The notes under the pieces are model-generated. The model worked only from the letters and a program-made list of their open reading frames with translations, had not been told where the DNA came from and made no database searches. DNA of 64,000 nt, taken from the NCBI GenBank assembly GCA_016787665.1, contig JAEUUC010000008.1:154518-218517 (forward strand), in the 5' to 3' direction. This DNA is from Cyclobacteriaceae bacterium (GTDB lineage Bacteria > Bacteroidota > Bacteroidia > Cytophagales > Cyclobacteriaceae). Positions within the stretch are counted from its first letter, which is position 1. Each line of letters starts with the position of its first letter. Below are positions 35,825 to 44,883 of this stretch, in pieces. Made by a program: the position numbers and the translations under genes.

Positions 35825-36609
35825 CGAATCATCGAATCGAAGTTCTTTCGGGGTTTCTTGTCTTTTCTGTCGCCTTTCGTGCTATTGCCCTTTTTTGCCA
35901 ACTTGACATGGTGGGTTAACCGATAGGCGACCGAAAGCGTAATTGTTCGAGGCCGCGTATCCAGCGGGTCGGAAGTCTGCGTGATTTGCATTTCGGCCAT
36001 TTCCCCCAGAGAAGAAAATCCGTGGGTATATCGGATTTCAAACTGAAAAAAACGCAGTGGCCGCCAGGGGGCAATGACACCAACGGCTGCATCCGCACCT
36101 ATTTGCCAGCGGTTGGGCTCTGAAATGTAGATGATGTCGGGTTCGCTTTTCGAACGATCAATTTCGGAGAACATCACCTTGCCTTCGGCCACCGTTGGTT
36201 GACCCGACCAACTGCCTTGTCCGGAAACCCAAAGCCCGAGGCGAGGCCCTGCAGCTACGTACCACGAGAGGACATGATCTTTGTGCTTTTGAATGGTAAA
36301 TGAGCGCCCCAGCAGCCAGGACGTTTCGAGGAAGCCATTTCTCATTTGAGTTGACAAAAGCGAATCCACGGTGGCTGCGCGACTGTTTACCGAATAGCCC
36401 AGCTCTACAGCAGCCCAAAGTGATTTGTTAATGTCGTACGTCAGGGAGCCCTTGAGTTCAAGTCCAGCCTGCCAAGCGGTTGATGCGGGTGTGTATGTCG
36501 TTACGGGAACCCCAGCGCGAAGACCGAAATAATGGCCTTGAGCAAGGCAATCGGGAGACCACATGCGCAGTGCCAAAAAAAATACGAGGCAGGTTTCTCT
36601 TTTTCCCAT
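35821..36609 (-). CDS. predicted outer-membrane beta-barrel protein with basic tail
   Basis: A 262-residue protein with a signal peptide (hydrophobic 6-21, LAQGHYFGLRAGV at the likely cleavage site) and alternating strands (ELKGSLTYDINKSLWAAVEL, SWYVAAGPRLGLWVSGQ, RFFQFEIRYTHGF, TITLSVAYRL). After the last strand there is an extra 27-residue lysine-rich tail (LAKKGNSTKGDRKDKKPRKN within it), unusual since barrel proteins normally end on an aromatic strand residue. Function is not recognised. It starts 3 nt after the stop of tamL and is probably translated with it. Confidence 0.7.
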   Translation of the reverse strand: MGKRETCLVFFLALRMWSPDCLAQGHYFGLRAGVPVTTYTPASTAWQAGLELKGSLTYDINKSLWAAVELGYSVNSRAATVDSLLSTQMRNGFLETSWLLGRSFTIQKHKDHVLSWYVAAGPRLGLWVSGQGSWSGQPTVAEGKVMFSEIDRSKSEPDIIYISEPNRWQIGADAAVGVIAPWRPLRFFQFEIRYTHGFSSLGEMAEMQITQTSDPLDTRPRTITLSVAYRLTHHVKLAKKGNSTKGDRKDKKPRKNFDSMIR

Positions 36610-36612
36610 CGA

Positions 36613-39057
36613 TCAGAACGGATAACCTACGCCAATATTGAAAATCATCGGTTCACGGTCGTTAAACGGCCCAAAAGCCTTGGCTTTGTTCAGCACAAAA
36701 CGGTCCCCTTCTTCACGTGCCGGGTCGTATACTTTTACGCCCACGTCAAACCGGAAAACCAGGAAGGAAAAGTCAAAACGAACGCCAAGCCCGGTACCTA
36801 CGCCCAACTGGCTCACAAAGTCTGATAACTTAAACTGGGTAGAACCGGTCCAGGATGCAGCGTTTTCGGTAGGTACGTAATTCTGTTCGCGAACCGTCCA
36901 CACGTTGCCGACATCGACAAAAAATGCACCATGGACAAAGCCAAATAGCTTTTTACGGAGTTCAACACTGGCCTCAAGTAAGATATCACCGGGCTGTTCA
37001 AAACGGTAATCGAACAAGCCATCAGCCGATGGATTCGTGCTCAATTGGGGCGGGCGTGAGCCAACGCCCAATCTTCGCGGTCGCCAGGCACGCACGCTAT
37101 TGCTACCGCCAACGAAGAAATACTTTTCGTAGGGCAGAGCTTCGTTGCCCCCATAGGAGTAAGCAAATCCGGTGTTGATCCGGCTGGCCAGCACGGTGTT
37201 TTTGTTTAGAATCTTAAGTCTGCGCAAATCCGCACTGAGGCGGATATACTTATACGTCTCTAATCCGTTTTGTTCCAGGATGGCTGGCTCATACAGGTTT
37301 AATAACGTTCCTCCGCTTTCAATCTGGGTGCGCAGGAAGAATGAACTGCGACTGGAGTTCCCGTAGTTATTGGGGTTGTACGTGAATGAAAAAATCATAC
37401 TGGTCACAAACGAGGGCTTGAAGGAGTTAATCAGGTTGTTGCCTTGTGATTGAAGATCGACCAAAAGGGCATTGAAGGCGCTGTCTTGCTTGGATTGAAT
37501 GATGTTGAGACTTGTGATGGTAAACTGATACTGAGACGAGCGGTGATTCTCCCAAAAGAAGGTGCCCGCAATGGACGTGATCTCGCGCCTGTATTCCGGG
37601 CGGTCGGTGTACGTTATTCCGGCCAACAGACGCGTTCGCGGACTATACTTGGCAATGCGGTATTGGGCATCGCGGCTAAACGGAAAGAGGATTTGCGGAA
37701 AGGTAAGGGACACATTGGCACCAGCTTCCACGCTGCGGTAGAAACTGCCCAACTGCGTGGCAGCGGCCACACCTTCAAATCCAAACCGCCCGTTGATTTC
37801 GAAAATTTCCAACCCGCCAAAGAGGTTTCGCTTTTTTAAGCTGGTGGTTACATACGGTCCGGGGAAGCCCTGCGTAACGGTTACCCCGAACTCATTGGAC
37901 CACGAATAGCGGTCGAGCGGGCTGGTAAAAATATTGGCTGTGAACTTATGCTGGCCGGTATCGTAGCTGATGTTGACAAACTTGAAAATGTCCAGGTTGG
38001 CGAGCTGCCGTTGGGTAAAGAATGTTTTCTCCCGGCTGAATAAGGAGTCTTTCTCCAGGGATACGCGTTGCGACAGAATTTTTCGGCTGAACTCATCGCG
38101 GTAATAGTTAAACGTGATATTCCGGAAGACTTTGGAGGTTCGCTGCCCGGAAACCGCTTGCCGGGTGTTCAGCGAGGCATCCGTAGTGAAGCTGATGGAG
38201 TCTATGCGGAAAACGCGGTGCTCGGTTTTGCGCGGTGGATTGCGCACGTTCATCAAGGCTGCAATCTGACGGGGGCGGTAGCTGGTGTCCACTTCAAAAT
38301 CGATGTACTCGCGCGAGAAGTCGTAGTAGCCGCGGTTTTTCAATAACAGATCAATGCGGTCGCGTTCTTTGCTGAGCAGGTCCTGTTGGTAGCGGTCGCC
38401 TGCCTTAATCAGGCTCTTACCCCGGTTTTCAAAAATAATTTTTGCTACCGCAGTGTCGGCAATCTGATACAAGATCGTGTCGTACAGGTAAGCCGGACCC
38501 GGTGTAACCCGGTAGTTCACGTTCACGAGTTTGCCTTCTTGGGTTACTTCCGGTTTGGCCTTGCCCAGAAAAAAGCCGTGGGCGACCAGGTAATCGGTAA
38601 TGCGTTGGGCTGTCTGCTCGGCCTGGGCCGAATCAAACACAGTAAGCGGTTCGCCCCATTGCATGAAGTTGTTCCCATTCTCGATTTTGTTGTTCAGCTC
38701 CTCTAGTTTCTGCTGCTTGTGGTACTGAATGTTGCCGATTTTTCGCTGGTCGGTGGTACGGGCGACTCGCGCATCAAACTTTTGCTCTACGCGTGTTTTT
38801 TTATCGATGAATTTTTGCTGATCGTACTTCTTTTGCCCGGTGTAGTACATGGTAACGAGCAGATGGGCGGGTAATCCCAGAAACTTTCGGTTTGTTTTCT
38901 GCACGTACAGGTTGCTCCACTCCGTGAGCCCCGTGCTTCGGGTACCGGAGGTTTTTTGTTTATACAGCAACTTTTGATTTTCTTGGAGGTATTGCGTTCC
39001 CAAACACCCGCTCAACATCACGGATAGAACCGTAAAACTCAGCCAGCGCCTTGCCAT
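36613..39057 (-). CDS. tamL: TamL-type Omp85 outer-membrane lipoprotein
   Basis: Omp85-superfamily protein of 814 residues from the ATG at 39057 (MARRWLSFTVLSVMLSGC). The lipobox LSGC marks a lipoprotein, the distinguishing trait of TamL, the Bacteroidota counterpart of TamA, which helps insert outer-membrane proteins. POTRA-like domains lie in the N-terminal part (PLTVFDSAQAEQTAQRITDYL and beyond) and a 16-strand barrel in the C-terminal part, with SFTYNPNN, FVGGSNSVRAWRPRRLG (Omp85 lid-lock motif region) and a final strand ending FNIGVGYPF. TamB is not adjacent. Its start codon overlaps that of the divergent RNA methyltransferase gene by 2 nt. Confidence 0.88.
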   Translation of the reverse strand: MARRWLSFTVLSVMLSGCLGTQYLQENQKLLYKQKTSGTRSTGLTEWSNLYVQKTNRKFLGLPAHLLVTMYYTGQKKYDQQKFIDKKTRVEQKFDARVARTTDQRKIGNIQYHKQQKLEELNNKIENGNNFMQWGEPLTVFDSAQAEQTAQRITDYLVAHGFFLGKAKPEVTQEGKLVNVNYRVTPGPAYLYDTILYQIADTAVAKIIFENRGKSLIKAGDRYQQDLLSKERDRIDLLLKNRGYYDFSREYIDFEVDTSYRPRQIAALMNVRNPPRKTEHRVFRIDSISFTTDASLNTRQAVSGQRTSKVFRNITFNYYRDEFSRKILSQRVSLEKDSLFSREKTFFTQRQLANLDIFKFVNISYDTGQHKFTANIFTSPLDRYSWSNEFGVTVTQGFPGPYVTTSLKKRNLFGGLEIFEINGRFGFEGVAAATQLGSFYRSVEAGANVSLTFPQILFPFSRDAQYRIAKYSPRTRLLAGITYTDRPEYRREITSIAGTFFWENHRSSQYQFTITSLNIIQSKQDSAFNALLVDLQSQGNNLINSFKPSFVTSMIFSFTYNPNNYGNSSRSSFFLRTQIESGGTLLNLYEPAILEQNGLETYKYIRLSADLRRLKILNKNTVLASRINTGFAYSYGGNEALPYEKYFFVGGSNSVRAWRPRRLGVGSRPPQLSTNPSADGLFDYRFEQPGDILLEASVELRKKLFGFVHGAFFVDVGNVWTVREQNYVPTENAASWTGSTQFKLSDFVSQLGVGTGLGVRFDFSFLVFRFDVGVKVYDPAREEGDRFVLNKAKAFGPFNDREPMIFNIGVGYPF

Positions 39058-39796
39058 GCTCTCCAAACCGAAGTCTTCCTTTGTCAAATCATTGCAAATA
39101 AAGAAATACCGCCAAGCCGAGCAATGCTTTCTGGTGGAGGGAAGCAAAAGCGTAGCCGAGGTTCTGCAGTCCGATTTTGAAGTGATCATGCTGGTGGGCA
39201 GGCCCGCCTTTTTGGCGGAAATGGACCGCTACGCCAGCGCCCCGCGCGAGCGGTATGACGTGAACGAAGCAACCCTGGCCAGCCTGGGAAGCTTTCAAAC
39301 CAACACGACCGGACTCGCGGTGGTGCGCATGAAACCCAACTCGTCACCGGCCCGCCAGGCGCCACTCGTGCTGGCGCTTGATGATATTCGTGATCCGGGA
39401 AATCTCGGCACGATTATCCGCACAGCCGATTGGTATGGCGTGCGCACGATTGTAGCTTCTGAAAACACCGCAGATGTCTACAACCCGAAGGTGATCACAG
39501 CAACCATGGGATCGTTTACGCGCGTGCAGGTGTACTACACGGCATTACCTGACTATCTTCGTCAACATGATGCCACCGTTTACGGCACGTTCCTCACCGG
39601 CACCAACGTACATCAGGTCAACTGGATCTCACCGGCAATCATCGTCATGGGCAATGAGGCTCATGGCATTTCGGACGAAGTCAAATCCAGGGTTCAGCAA
39701 CCCATTACGATTCCACGGGTAGGAAAGGCGGAGTCGCTCAATGCGGCAATTGCCACAGCCATTGTGCTGGACAACTACGCACGGTCACAAAAATGA
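39056..39796 (+). CDS. TrmH/SpoU family RNA methyltransferase
   Basis: SPOUT-class 2'-O-ribose methyltransferase for tRNA or rRNA, 246 residues. An N-terminal substrate-binding domain (KSLQIKKYRQAEQCFLVEGS) is followed by the knot domain with the three family motifs: DIRDPGNLGTIIRTADWYGV, IIVMGNEAHGIS and ITIPRVGKAESLNAAIATAI. The RNA target is not determined. The ATG at 39056 aligns with the family start and shares the tetramer CATG with the start of tamL on the other strand. It ends 12 nt inside the convergent queuosine-precursor transporter gene. Confidence 0.93.
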   Translation: MLSKPKSSFVKSLQIKKYRQAEQCFLVEGSKSVAEVLQSDFEVIMLVGRPAFLAEMDRYASAPRERYDVNEATLASLGSFQTNTTGLAVVRMKPNSSPARQAPLVLALDDIRDPGNLGTIIRTADWYGVRTIVASENTADVYNPKVITATMGSFTRVQVYYTALPDYLRQHDATVYGTFLTGTNVHQVNWISPAIIVMGNEAHGISDEVKSRVQQPITIPRVGKAESLNAAIATAIVLDNYARSQK

Positions 39797-40570
39797 CTGG
39801 CTTTGCCGGGCGGCATCCTCGGATATTTTTTCGGCATTGGCTTTACCCAAATAACGATCAATGAGGTAATGGCCCAGGTAAATGACGGGCGTTAGCAAGA
39901 TCGCCACTGCAAATTTGTAGATGTAGTTGGTAACGCCAATGGCCATGAGCTGGGGCCAGGAAAACGTGCCGGCAAAGGCGATAAACAAGACCACAAAACT
40001 GTCGATGAATTGCGACACCAGCGTTGACCCGGTGGCGCGCAACCAGAGCATTCGCGGGCCGGTTATTTTTCGCAAGCGCTGAAAGACGAACACGTCAATC
40101 AACTGACCCAACAAGAAGGCACTCAGCGAACCGATGATGATGCGTTGCCCTTGTCCGAATATCTTATTAAAGGCAAAGTTCATGTCGAAAAAGTTTCCCT
40201 CGCCATCGCGGTTGTTGGCATCAAGCCACCATTGCGCGGGTGGAAGTTCCATGGTGAGAAAGATCACCACAAAGGCGTACGCGATCAGCCCGGCCGTCAG
40301 GTAGCTGATGCGTTTGACACCCGGTTTGCCGAAGTATTCGTTAATCAGATCGGATGTGATGAAAACGACCGGCCAGATGATGGCTCCGGCTGTCAAATTG
40401 AAGTCCATCGAGAAGCCGAGTATGGGCAGGTGAGCCGGTTGCCATCCCAGGGTTTGTTCTCCGGAGAAGATTTTAACCCCGATCATCTCGGCCACCAGCG
40501 CATTGGTGAGGAAGATGCCCGCCAGCACTAAAAACAATCGTTGCTTTTTTTGATCGAGGGATGCTGTCAT
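39785..40570 (-). CDS. yhhQ: queuosine precursor transporter
   Basis: A 261-residue membrane protein of the VUT/YhhQ (DUF165) family, which imports queuosine precursors such as preQ0/preQ1 for tRNA modification. Six or so membrane segments are visible. Family features are FITSDLINEYFGKPGVKRISYL near TM2-3, RIIIGSLSAFLLGQLIDVFVF and ATGSTLVSQFIDSFVVLFIAF. An N-in start with Q/K-rich residues precedes the first helix. It starts inside the last 4 nt of rnz and overlaps the 3' end of the convergent TrmH-family gene by 12 nt. Confidence 0.92.
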   Translation of the reverse strand: MTASLDQKKQRLFLVLAGIFLTNALVAEMIGVKIFSGEQTLGWQPAHLPILGFSMDFNLTAGAIIWPVVFITSDLINEYFGKPGVKRISYLTAGLIAYAFVVIFLTMELPPAQWWLDANNRDGEGNFFDMNFAFNKIFGQGQRIIIGSLSAFLLGQLIDVFVFQRLRKITGPRMLWLRATGSTLVSQFIDSFVVLFIAFAGTFSWPQLMAIGVTNYIYKFAVAILLTPVIYLGHYLIDRYLGKANAEKISEDAARQSQSFL

Positions 40571-41481
40571 TCCTCCAAGGTAAAGGTTGTGCCCTCAACG
40601 GCCAACTCGGTGTTGGGGAATACACGGCAGGCCTCAGCCAGTAGCCCGGACAAGTCGCGGTAGCGGGCCGAAAAGTGCCCGATGATGAGTTTCTCCACGT
40701 TAGCTTCAGCCGCGATGCTGGCGGCCTCGCGGGCGGTGCTGTGTCGCGTTTCGGCTGCCTTGTCGCGCTCATCTTCCATAAAGGTGGCTTCATGGTAAAG
40801 CAGGCTAACGCCTCGAACGTGCTCGGTCAACGCGGGGAAGTAGGCCGTGTCGGAGCAATACGCGTATGAGAACGAAGGCCTTGGTGGCAGGGTGAAGTCG
40901 GCATGGTGATAGATCATTTGGCCGCTGTCATCGTGCACGTTCAGCCCTTGTTTAAGCTGGGCAATGTGTTGCAGTAACATGCCTTCCTGCAATTTGGCTT
41001 TGTCAATACGCAGCGGCTTCTGCTTCTCGCGGATTAAAAAGCCATTACAGGGAAGTTTGTGAAGAAGGGGTAGGGTTTCCACGGTAACGGCATCATCCTC
41101 GTAAATCAGCGCGCGTGTCCCCTGCGGCAACGCGTGAAAGATTAAGTTGAAGTTCAACGCGGATTTGGAGTGCTTAAGTTGAAGTGTAATGATCTCGTCC
41201 AGACCCGGCAGGCTATACAAATGCAGGTCAGCCGTTCTGCGTTGCAGGTGCATGGAGAAAATCAATCCCATCAGGCCCAGATAGTGATCTCCGTGCAGGT
41301 GACTGATGAAAACATGATCAATCTTGTGGTACGGCAGCCCCTGTGCCATCAATTGCATCTGGGCGCCCTCGCCACAATCGATGAGGAAAAAGCGATTTTG
41401 AATCGAAATGAACTGGCAGGTAGGGAACCGGCCGAAGGCCGGGAGAGCACCGCTGGATCCGAGAATTGTGATTTTGAACAT
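40567..41481 (-). CDS. rnz: ribonuclease Z
   Basis: Metallo-beta-lactamase-fold endonuclease that trims the 3' trailer of precursor tRNAs. The 304-residue (short-form) protein has ITILGSSGALPAFGRFPTCQ at the start, the zinc-binding motif FISHLHGDHYLGLMGL, later metal ligands in CSDTAYFPALTEHV and LYHEATFMEDERDKAAETRH with STAREAA, and IIGHFSARYRD with the last histidine. Length fits the family. It overlaps yhhQ by 4 nt and follows a STAS-domain gene by 75 nt. Confidence 0.96.
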   Translation of the reverse strand: MFKITILGSSGALPAFGRFPTCQFISIQNRFFLIDCGEGAQMQLMAQGLPYHKIDHVFISHLHGDHYLGLMGLIFSMHLQRRTADLHLYSLPGLDEIITLQLKHSKSALNFNLIFHALPQGTRALIYEDDAVTVETLPLLHKLPCNGFLIREKQKPLRIDKAKLQEGMLLQHIAQLKQGLNVHDDSGQMIYHHADFTLPPRPSFSYAYCSDTAYFPALTEHVRGVSLLYHEATFMEDERDKAAETRHSTAREAASIAAEANVEKLIIGHFSARYRDLSGLLAEACRVFPNTELAVEGTTFTLEE

Positions 41482-41556
41482 TCCGTTCGAGCCTGGTACC
41501 GAATCCGCGTTTATGATGGGTGCTTCCCCACAAAGGAAGTCTTTGGCGCTCGAGTC

Positions 41557-41931
41557 TTACTCGCCATCCTTCATGTCCTTCTCAATTTCGTGCATGAACA
41601 CCGCATCGATGGCCTCTTCGATGGAGGGCAAAATATTCAGGACGCTATCGAGTTGGGAAATTTTGATGAGCTTTAACGTGTGCTCCGACAGGCGGGTAAG
41701 TACGAAAATTCCTCCGTCCTCCTGCAGAATCCGGTTTCCAACCAGCAGGGCGCTCAGTCCGGATGAATCGGTATACTTGACTTCGCCCAAATCCAGGATC
41801 AGGTTGCGGGCGCCTTCGGCATGAAGGGTAACCATTTCGGATTTTAAGTTGGGCGCAATGCTGGAGTCGAGTTTTTCCTCGTGCAGGCTTAACAGGGTGT
41901 ATTTCTCTTGCTTGTCGATCGTGTATTTCAT
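41557..41931 (-). CDS. STAS domain protein (anti-anti-sigma factor-like)
   Basis: A 124-residue single STAS domain, as in SpoIIAA/RsbV anti-sigma factor antagonists. The phosphorylatable serine lies in VKYTDSSGLSALLVGN, preceded by RNLILDLGEV and followed by VLTRLSEHTLKLIKISQLDS. It probably takes part in a phospho-switch with a serine kinase of the anti-sigma type, which is not in the window. It carries an acidic C-terminal extension (EEAIDAVFMHEIEKDMKD) beyond the core fold. Located between purC (28-nt gap) and rnz on the same strand. Confidence 0.92.
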   Translation of the reverse strand: MKYTIDKQEKYTLLSLHEEKLDSSIAPNLKSEMVTLHAEGARNLILDLGEVKYTDSSGLSALLVGNRILQEDGGIFVLTRLSEHTLKLIKISQLDSVLNILPSIEEAIDAVFMHEIEKDMKDGE

Positions 41932-41959
41932 CGGACGATATTGAAGGGCTAAAATTACT

Positions 41960-42895
41960 TCATTTTAGGGATTTAACGATGGCCTGCTCAATTCGTTCCA
42001 GCAAGGCATCATAATTTACAGGCGGCAGGGTTTCGCCCGTTAGTTGCGTGTACAACTCGCGGTAACGGTCGCTGATGGAATGCACGATGGCATCGGTCAT
42101 TTCCGGTACCTGCTGGCCTTCCTTACCCTGAAATCCGTTTTCAATCAGCCATTGCCGGACAAATTCTTTGGATAACTGCTTTTGGGGTTCGCCTTTCCGC
42201 TGCCGCTCGTCATACCCGTCAGCATAAAAGTACCGGGAGGAGTCAGGCGTGTGCACCTCATCGATCAGATAAATCGTACCGTTGTGGCGTCCAAACTCGT
42301 ATTTGGTGTCTACCAAAATGAGGCCGCGTTGCCGTGCCAGTTCGGTTCCCTTGGCAAACAAGGTCCGCGCATAGGTTTCCAATACGGTATAATCAGCTTC
42401 CGGTACCAATTTTCGTTTCAGGATTTCTTCGCGCGAGATATCTTCATCATGACCTACGTGCGCTTTGGTGGTAGGCGTTATGATGGGTTGGGGCAGGGGG
42501 TCATTTTCCTTTAAACCCTCGGGCAGCGCAACCCCGCAGAGCATACGCTTGCCGGCTTTATACTCGCGCCAGGCATGGCCGGCCAGGTAGCCCCGAATAA
42601 CCATTTCCACCGGGTACGTTTCGCACCGAAAGCCAATGGTGACGTTTGGATCGGGGGAGGCCGTAACCCAGTTGGGCACCAGGGCCGCAGTTGCTCGGAG
42701 GTTGATGGCGGCTATCTGATTGAGTACCCGGCCCTTGTCGGGGATGGCGCGCGGTAGAATCACATCGAAGGCCGAAATGCGGTCGGTGGCTACCATGGCC
42801 ATACGGTCGCCAAAGTAATAGACATCGCGCACCTTGCCGCGATAGAAGCCGGTTTGACCCGGGAAGGAGAAATGTGTTTCGCGAATGGCGTTCAT
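41960..42895 (-). CDS. purC: phosphoribosylaminoimidazole-succinocarboxamide synthase
   Basis: SAICAR synthetase of purine synthesis: joins aspartate to CAIR with ATP hydrolysis. From the ATG at 42895 ([20 protein letters not shown]) it has 311 residues, the longer form with the C-terminal extension found in many Bacteroidota and fungi. Family motifs: [28 protein letters not shown] split over the N-terminal lobe, [42 protein letters not shown] and [15 protein letters not shown]. Other pur genes are not adjacent. A toxin-antitoxin pair sits just upstream. Confidence 0.96.
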   Translation of the reverse strand: MNAIRETHFSFPGQTGFYRGKVRDVYYFGDRMAMVATDRISAFDVILPRAIPDKGRVLNQIAAINLRATAALVPNWVTASPDPNVTIGFRCETYPVEMVIRGYLAGHAWREYKAGKRMLCGVALPEGLKENDPLPQPIITPTTKAHVGHDEDISREEILKRKLVPEADYTVLETYARTLFAKGTELARQRGLILVDTKYEFGRHNGTIYLIDEVHTPDSSRYFYADGYDERQRKGEPQKQLSKEFVRQWLIENGFQGKEGQQVPEMTDAIVHSISDRYRELYTQLTGETLPPVNYDALLERIEQAIVKSLK

Positions 42896-42962
42896 GGAGA
42901 AAAGAAAGTGCAAAGTAAAAAATCCGATTGGCTGGAGGGCGGGAAATACCCGAAAATTTGCC

Positions 42963-43259
42963 TCACAAAGCGATTCTTTCAGGATCTTGACGACCGTCCC
43001 AGACCCGGATGATGATCACCGACTCATCGGTAGTCACATAAAACAATTTGAAGGCGCGTACAATCTTTACTCTTACGCCTTGGATGTCTGTGGGTACACC
43101 AATATTTGGAAAAGCTGCAATTAGACTGGCTGCCTGAGTAAAGAGTTGTTCCAGTTTTTTGCTGAAATGGTCGGATTGGTTGTGTTCAGACCAGTATCGG
43201 AAAATGTCGATTCGATCCTGGATGGCAGATGCAGTCCAAACTACCTTTTTTTGAGCCAT
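42963..43259 (-). CDS. RelE/ParE family toxin
   Basis: A 98-residue type II toxin of the RelE/ParE superfamily. Seen: [19 protein letters not shown] at the N-terminus, an amphipathic helix pair, [20 protein letters not shown] and the final strand [16 protein letters not shown]. The pattern W..A..D...I..Y and the closing IxRVWxxRQDP are typical of ParE-like members, which poison gyrase, but RelE-type ribosome-dependent cleavage cannot be excluded from sequence. It follows its antitoxin with a 19-nt overlap, and the pair sits upstream of purC as an insertion in a housekeeping run. Confidence 0.9.
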   Translation of the reverse strand: MAQKKVVWTASAIQDRIDIFRYWSEHNQSDHFSKKLEQLFTQAASLIAAFPNIGVPTDIQGVRVKIVRAFKLFYVTTDESVIIIRVWDGRQDPERIAL

Positions 43260-43480
43260 TCCTGAATCTTCTGCTCAGCCGCTTCCGATGAAAAGGTTTG
43301 TCCTTCCACAAGGTCGCGCATACCGCGTTCAATGGCTCTTCGCTCAGACTCTGACACAGCATAGGTCTTTGTCGCTTTCTCCTCGAGGTTAATCAGCTGA
43401 TTAATTGCTTCCAGCACCTCTTGATCTTCGATCAACGCAATTCGGGAAATGAGGTTAAGCTTTTGATCAGCAACAGACAT
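43241..43480 (-). CDS. antitoxin of the RelE/ParE pair
   Basis: A 79-residue protein from the ATG at 43480 (MSVADQKLNLISRIALIEDQ), mostly helical and acidic/basic mixed, ending [11 protein letters not shown]. It lacks a recognisable ribbon-helix-helix; it looks like the short helical antitoxins that pair with ParE-like toxins in Bacteroidota (addiction-module type with an N-terminal ISRIALIEDQEVLEAI helix). Function is assigned from its overlap with the toxin gene. A longer start at 43528 would run into the 3' end of the MORN gene region and is not needed. Confidence 0.75.
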   Translation of the reverse strand: MSVADQKLNLISRIALIEDQEVLEAINQLINLEEKATKTYAVSESERRAIERGMRDLVEGQTFSSEAAEQKIQEWLKKR

Positions 43481-43531
43481 GTCTCGGTTTCTAAAAGGCA
43501 AGTTCGCGGTCGGATCGTACAACTGCAAGGG

Positions 43532-44848
43532 TTATTTTTTTTCTTCCACCAAAATGCCGGCTTTAAATACCAGCGTACGAAGAAGGTTGCCCTCCTCGTC
43601 AAACTCCTTCCATTCCCGGTGCCTTTTGTTGGCCACGTATTCGCCTTGTTCCTTCACTTTTCCATTGGGCCAGTAGGCCGTAAACAGGCCGTGCTGCCGG
43701 CTGAGTTTGTACTCGCACTGACTGGAAATCTGCCCGCTCTCATAGTAGTTCTTTACCGGGCCGGTGATGAAATCATATTGGTAAGGCTCCTCTACCTGCG
43801 GGCGGCCATTGGGGAAGTACCGCACCCGCGCCCCGTGAAGTTTCGCCTTTTCGTAGCGCTCGATCAGTTTGGGTGTCTTGCCATCTTCATAATAAAAAGT
43901 CCATGTCCCGTGCGGCTGGCCATACTCGAACTCTTTTTCGAAAGTCTTTTTGCCTTCCGGACTAAACTCTTCCTGCCGGCTTGTGCGTCCGTTTAGTGCC
44001 ACTACTTCGCGCAGCTGCACCTTGCCGTTCTCGTAGTAGTCCACGTTGGTGCCGGTTTTAGCTCCCTCACGGTAGTTGTACTCATGCTGCAGTTTGCCGG
44101 AGGTGTAGTAGCCTTTGTTATCGCCATGGAGGCGACCATTCAAAAAGTGCCCTTCCAGTAACCGGTGTCCTTCGCGATCGAAGTACGTAAAGTCGCCCAT
44201 TTTTTCACCTTCCTTCATTTCGGATACCAGCTCAAGTTGGGCATTCGTGTAGTAGCTCTTGAAGAACCCGTGCATGATACCATCTTTGAAATTGGCCTCG
44301 GACTCCAGTACGCCACTTTCGTAGTAGGTCTTGGTGATGCCGTTCGGTTTCTGGTTTTTGTAGGTGATTTCCTTTCGCACCGATCCGGACGGGTAGTACT
44401 CCTTCACTACACCATCGGGTTTACCTTCCACGAATTGCCCCTCCAGTCGCGGCTTGCCCGTTTCATAAAAGGTGCGTACGCTGTCGATCAGCAGGCCGTT
44501 CTGGTAAAGGGCTCGTTGGATTACGACACCTTTATCGTTGTACACCTCCACGGCTCCATGGCGTGTGCCATTGAGATACGCGATCTTGCGCGCCAACACC
44601 CCGCGGCTGTTGTATTCATAGAAGATGCCGGATCTGCGCCCGTCTTCGAACGTACCCGAAATTTCAAGTTTACCGTTGGGAAAGTACCGTTTGTACGGTC
44701 CTTCGAGTGTGGTGCCATCCGCCACGGACACGAAGTAGTCTTCATGAACCTGGCGTTGCATGGGGTCGTGATAGGTACGTACATTCTTCTGGGCAAATGC
44801 CGATCCCAAGCTTAAGCCAACCAGGACAAAACAGAATACAATCCGCAT
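43532..44848 (-). CDS. secreted MORN-variant (YwqK-like) repeat protein
   Basis: A 438-residue protein with a signal peptide (MRIVFCFVLVGLSLGSAFAQ) and about sixteen tandem repeats of 22-24 residues of the MORN_2 type (forms such as YYESGVLESEANFKDGIMHG, YYTSGKLQHEYNYREGAKTG). The repeats fold into an extended beta sheet; the YwqK family name refers to a Bacillus antitoxin with similar repeats, but secretion makes that role unlikely here. It may be a surface or periplasmic scaffold. The start at 44848 is chosen for the signal peptide. It starts 35 nt after the thiolase stop. Confidence 0.88.
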   Translation of the reverse strand: MRIVFCFVLVGLSLGSAFAQKNVRTYHDPMQRQVHEDYFVSVADGTTLEGPYKRYFPNGKLEISGTFEDGRRSGIFYEYNSRGVLARKIAYLNGTRHGAVEVYNDKGVVIQRALYQNGLLIDSVRTFYETGKPRLEGQFVEGKPDGVVKEYYPSGSVRKEITYKNQKPNGITKTYYESGVLESEANFKDGIMHGFFKSYYTNAQLELVSEMKEGEKMGDFTYFDREGHRLLEGHFLNGRLHGDNKGYYTSGKLQHEYNYREGAKTGTNVDYYENGKVQLREVVALNGRTSRQEEFSPEGKKTFEKEFEYGQPHGTWTFYYEDGKTPKLIERYEKAKLHGARVRYFPNGRPQVEEPYQYDFITGPVKNYYESGQISSQCEYKLSRQHGLFTAYWPNGKVKEQGEYVANKRHREWKEFDEEGNLLRTLVFKAGILVEEKK

Positions 44849-44883
44849 AGCGAATGAAAAACGAGTAGAAGGCCGGATTGTTG

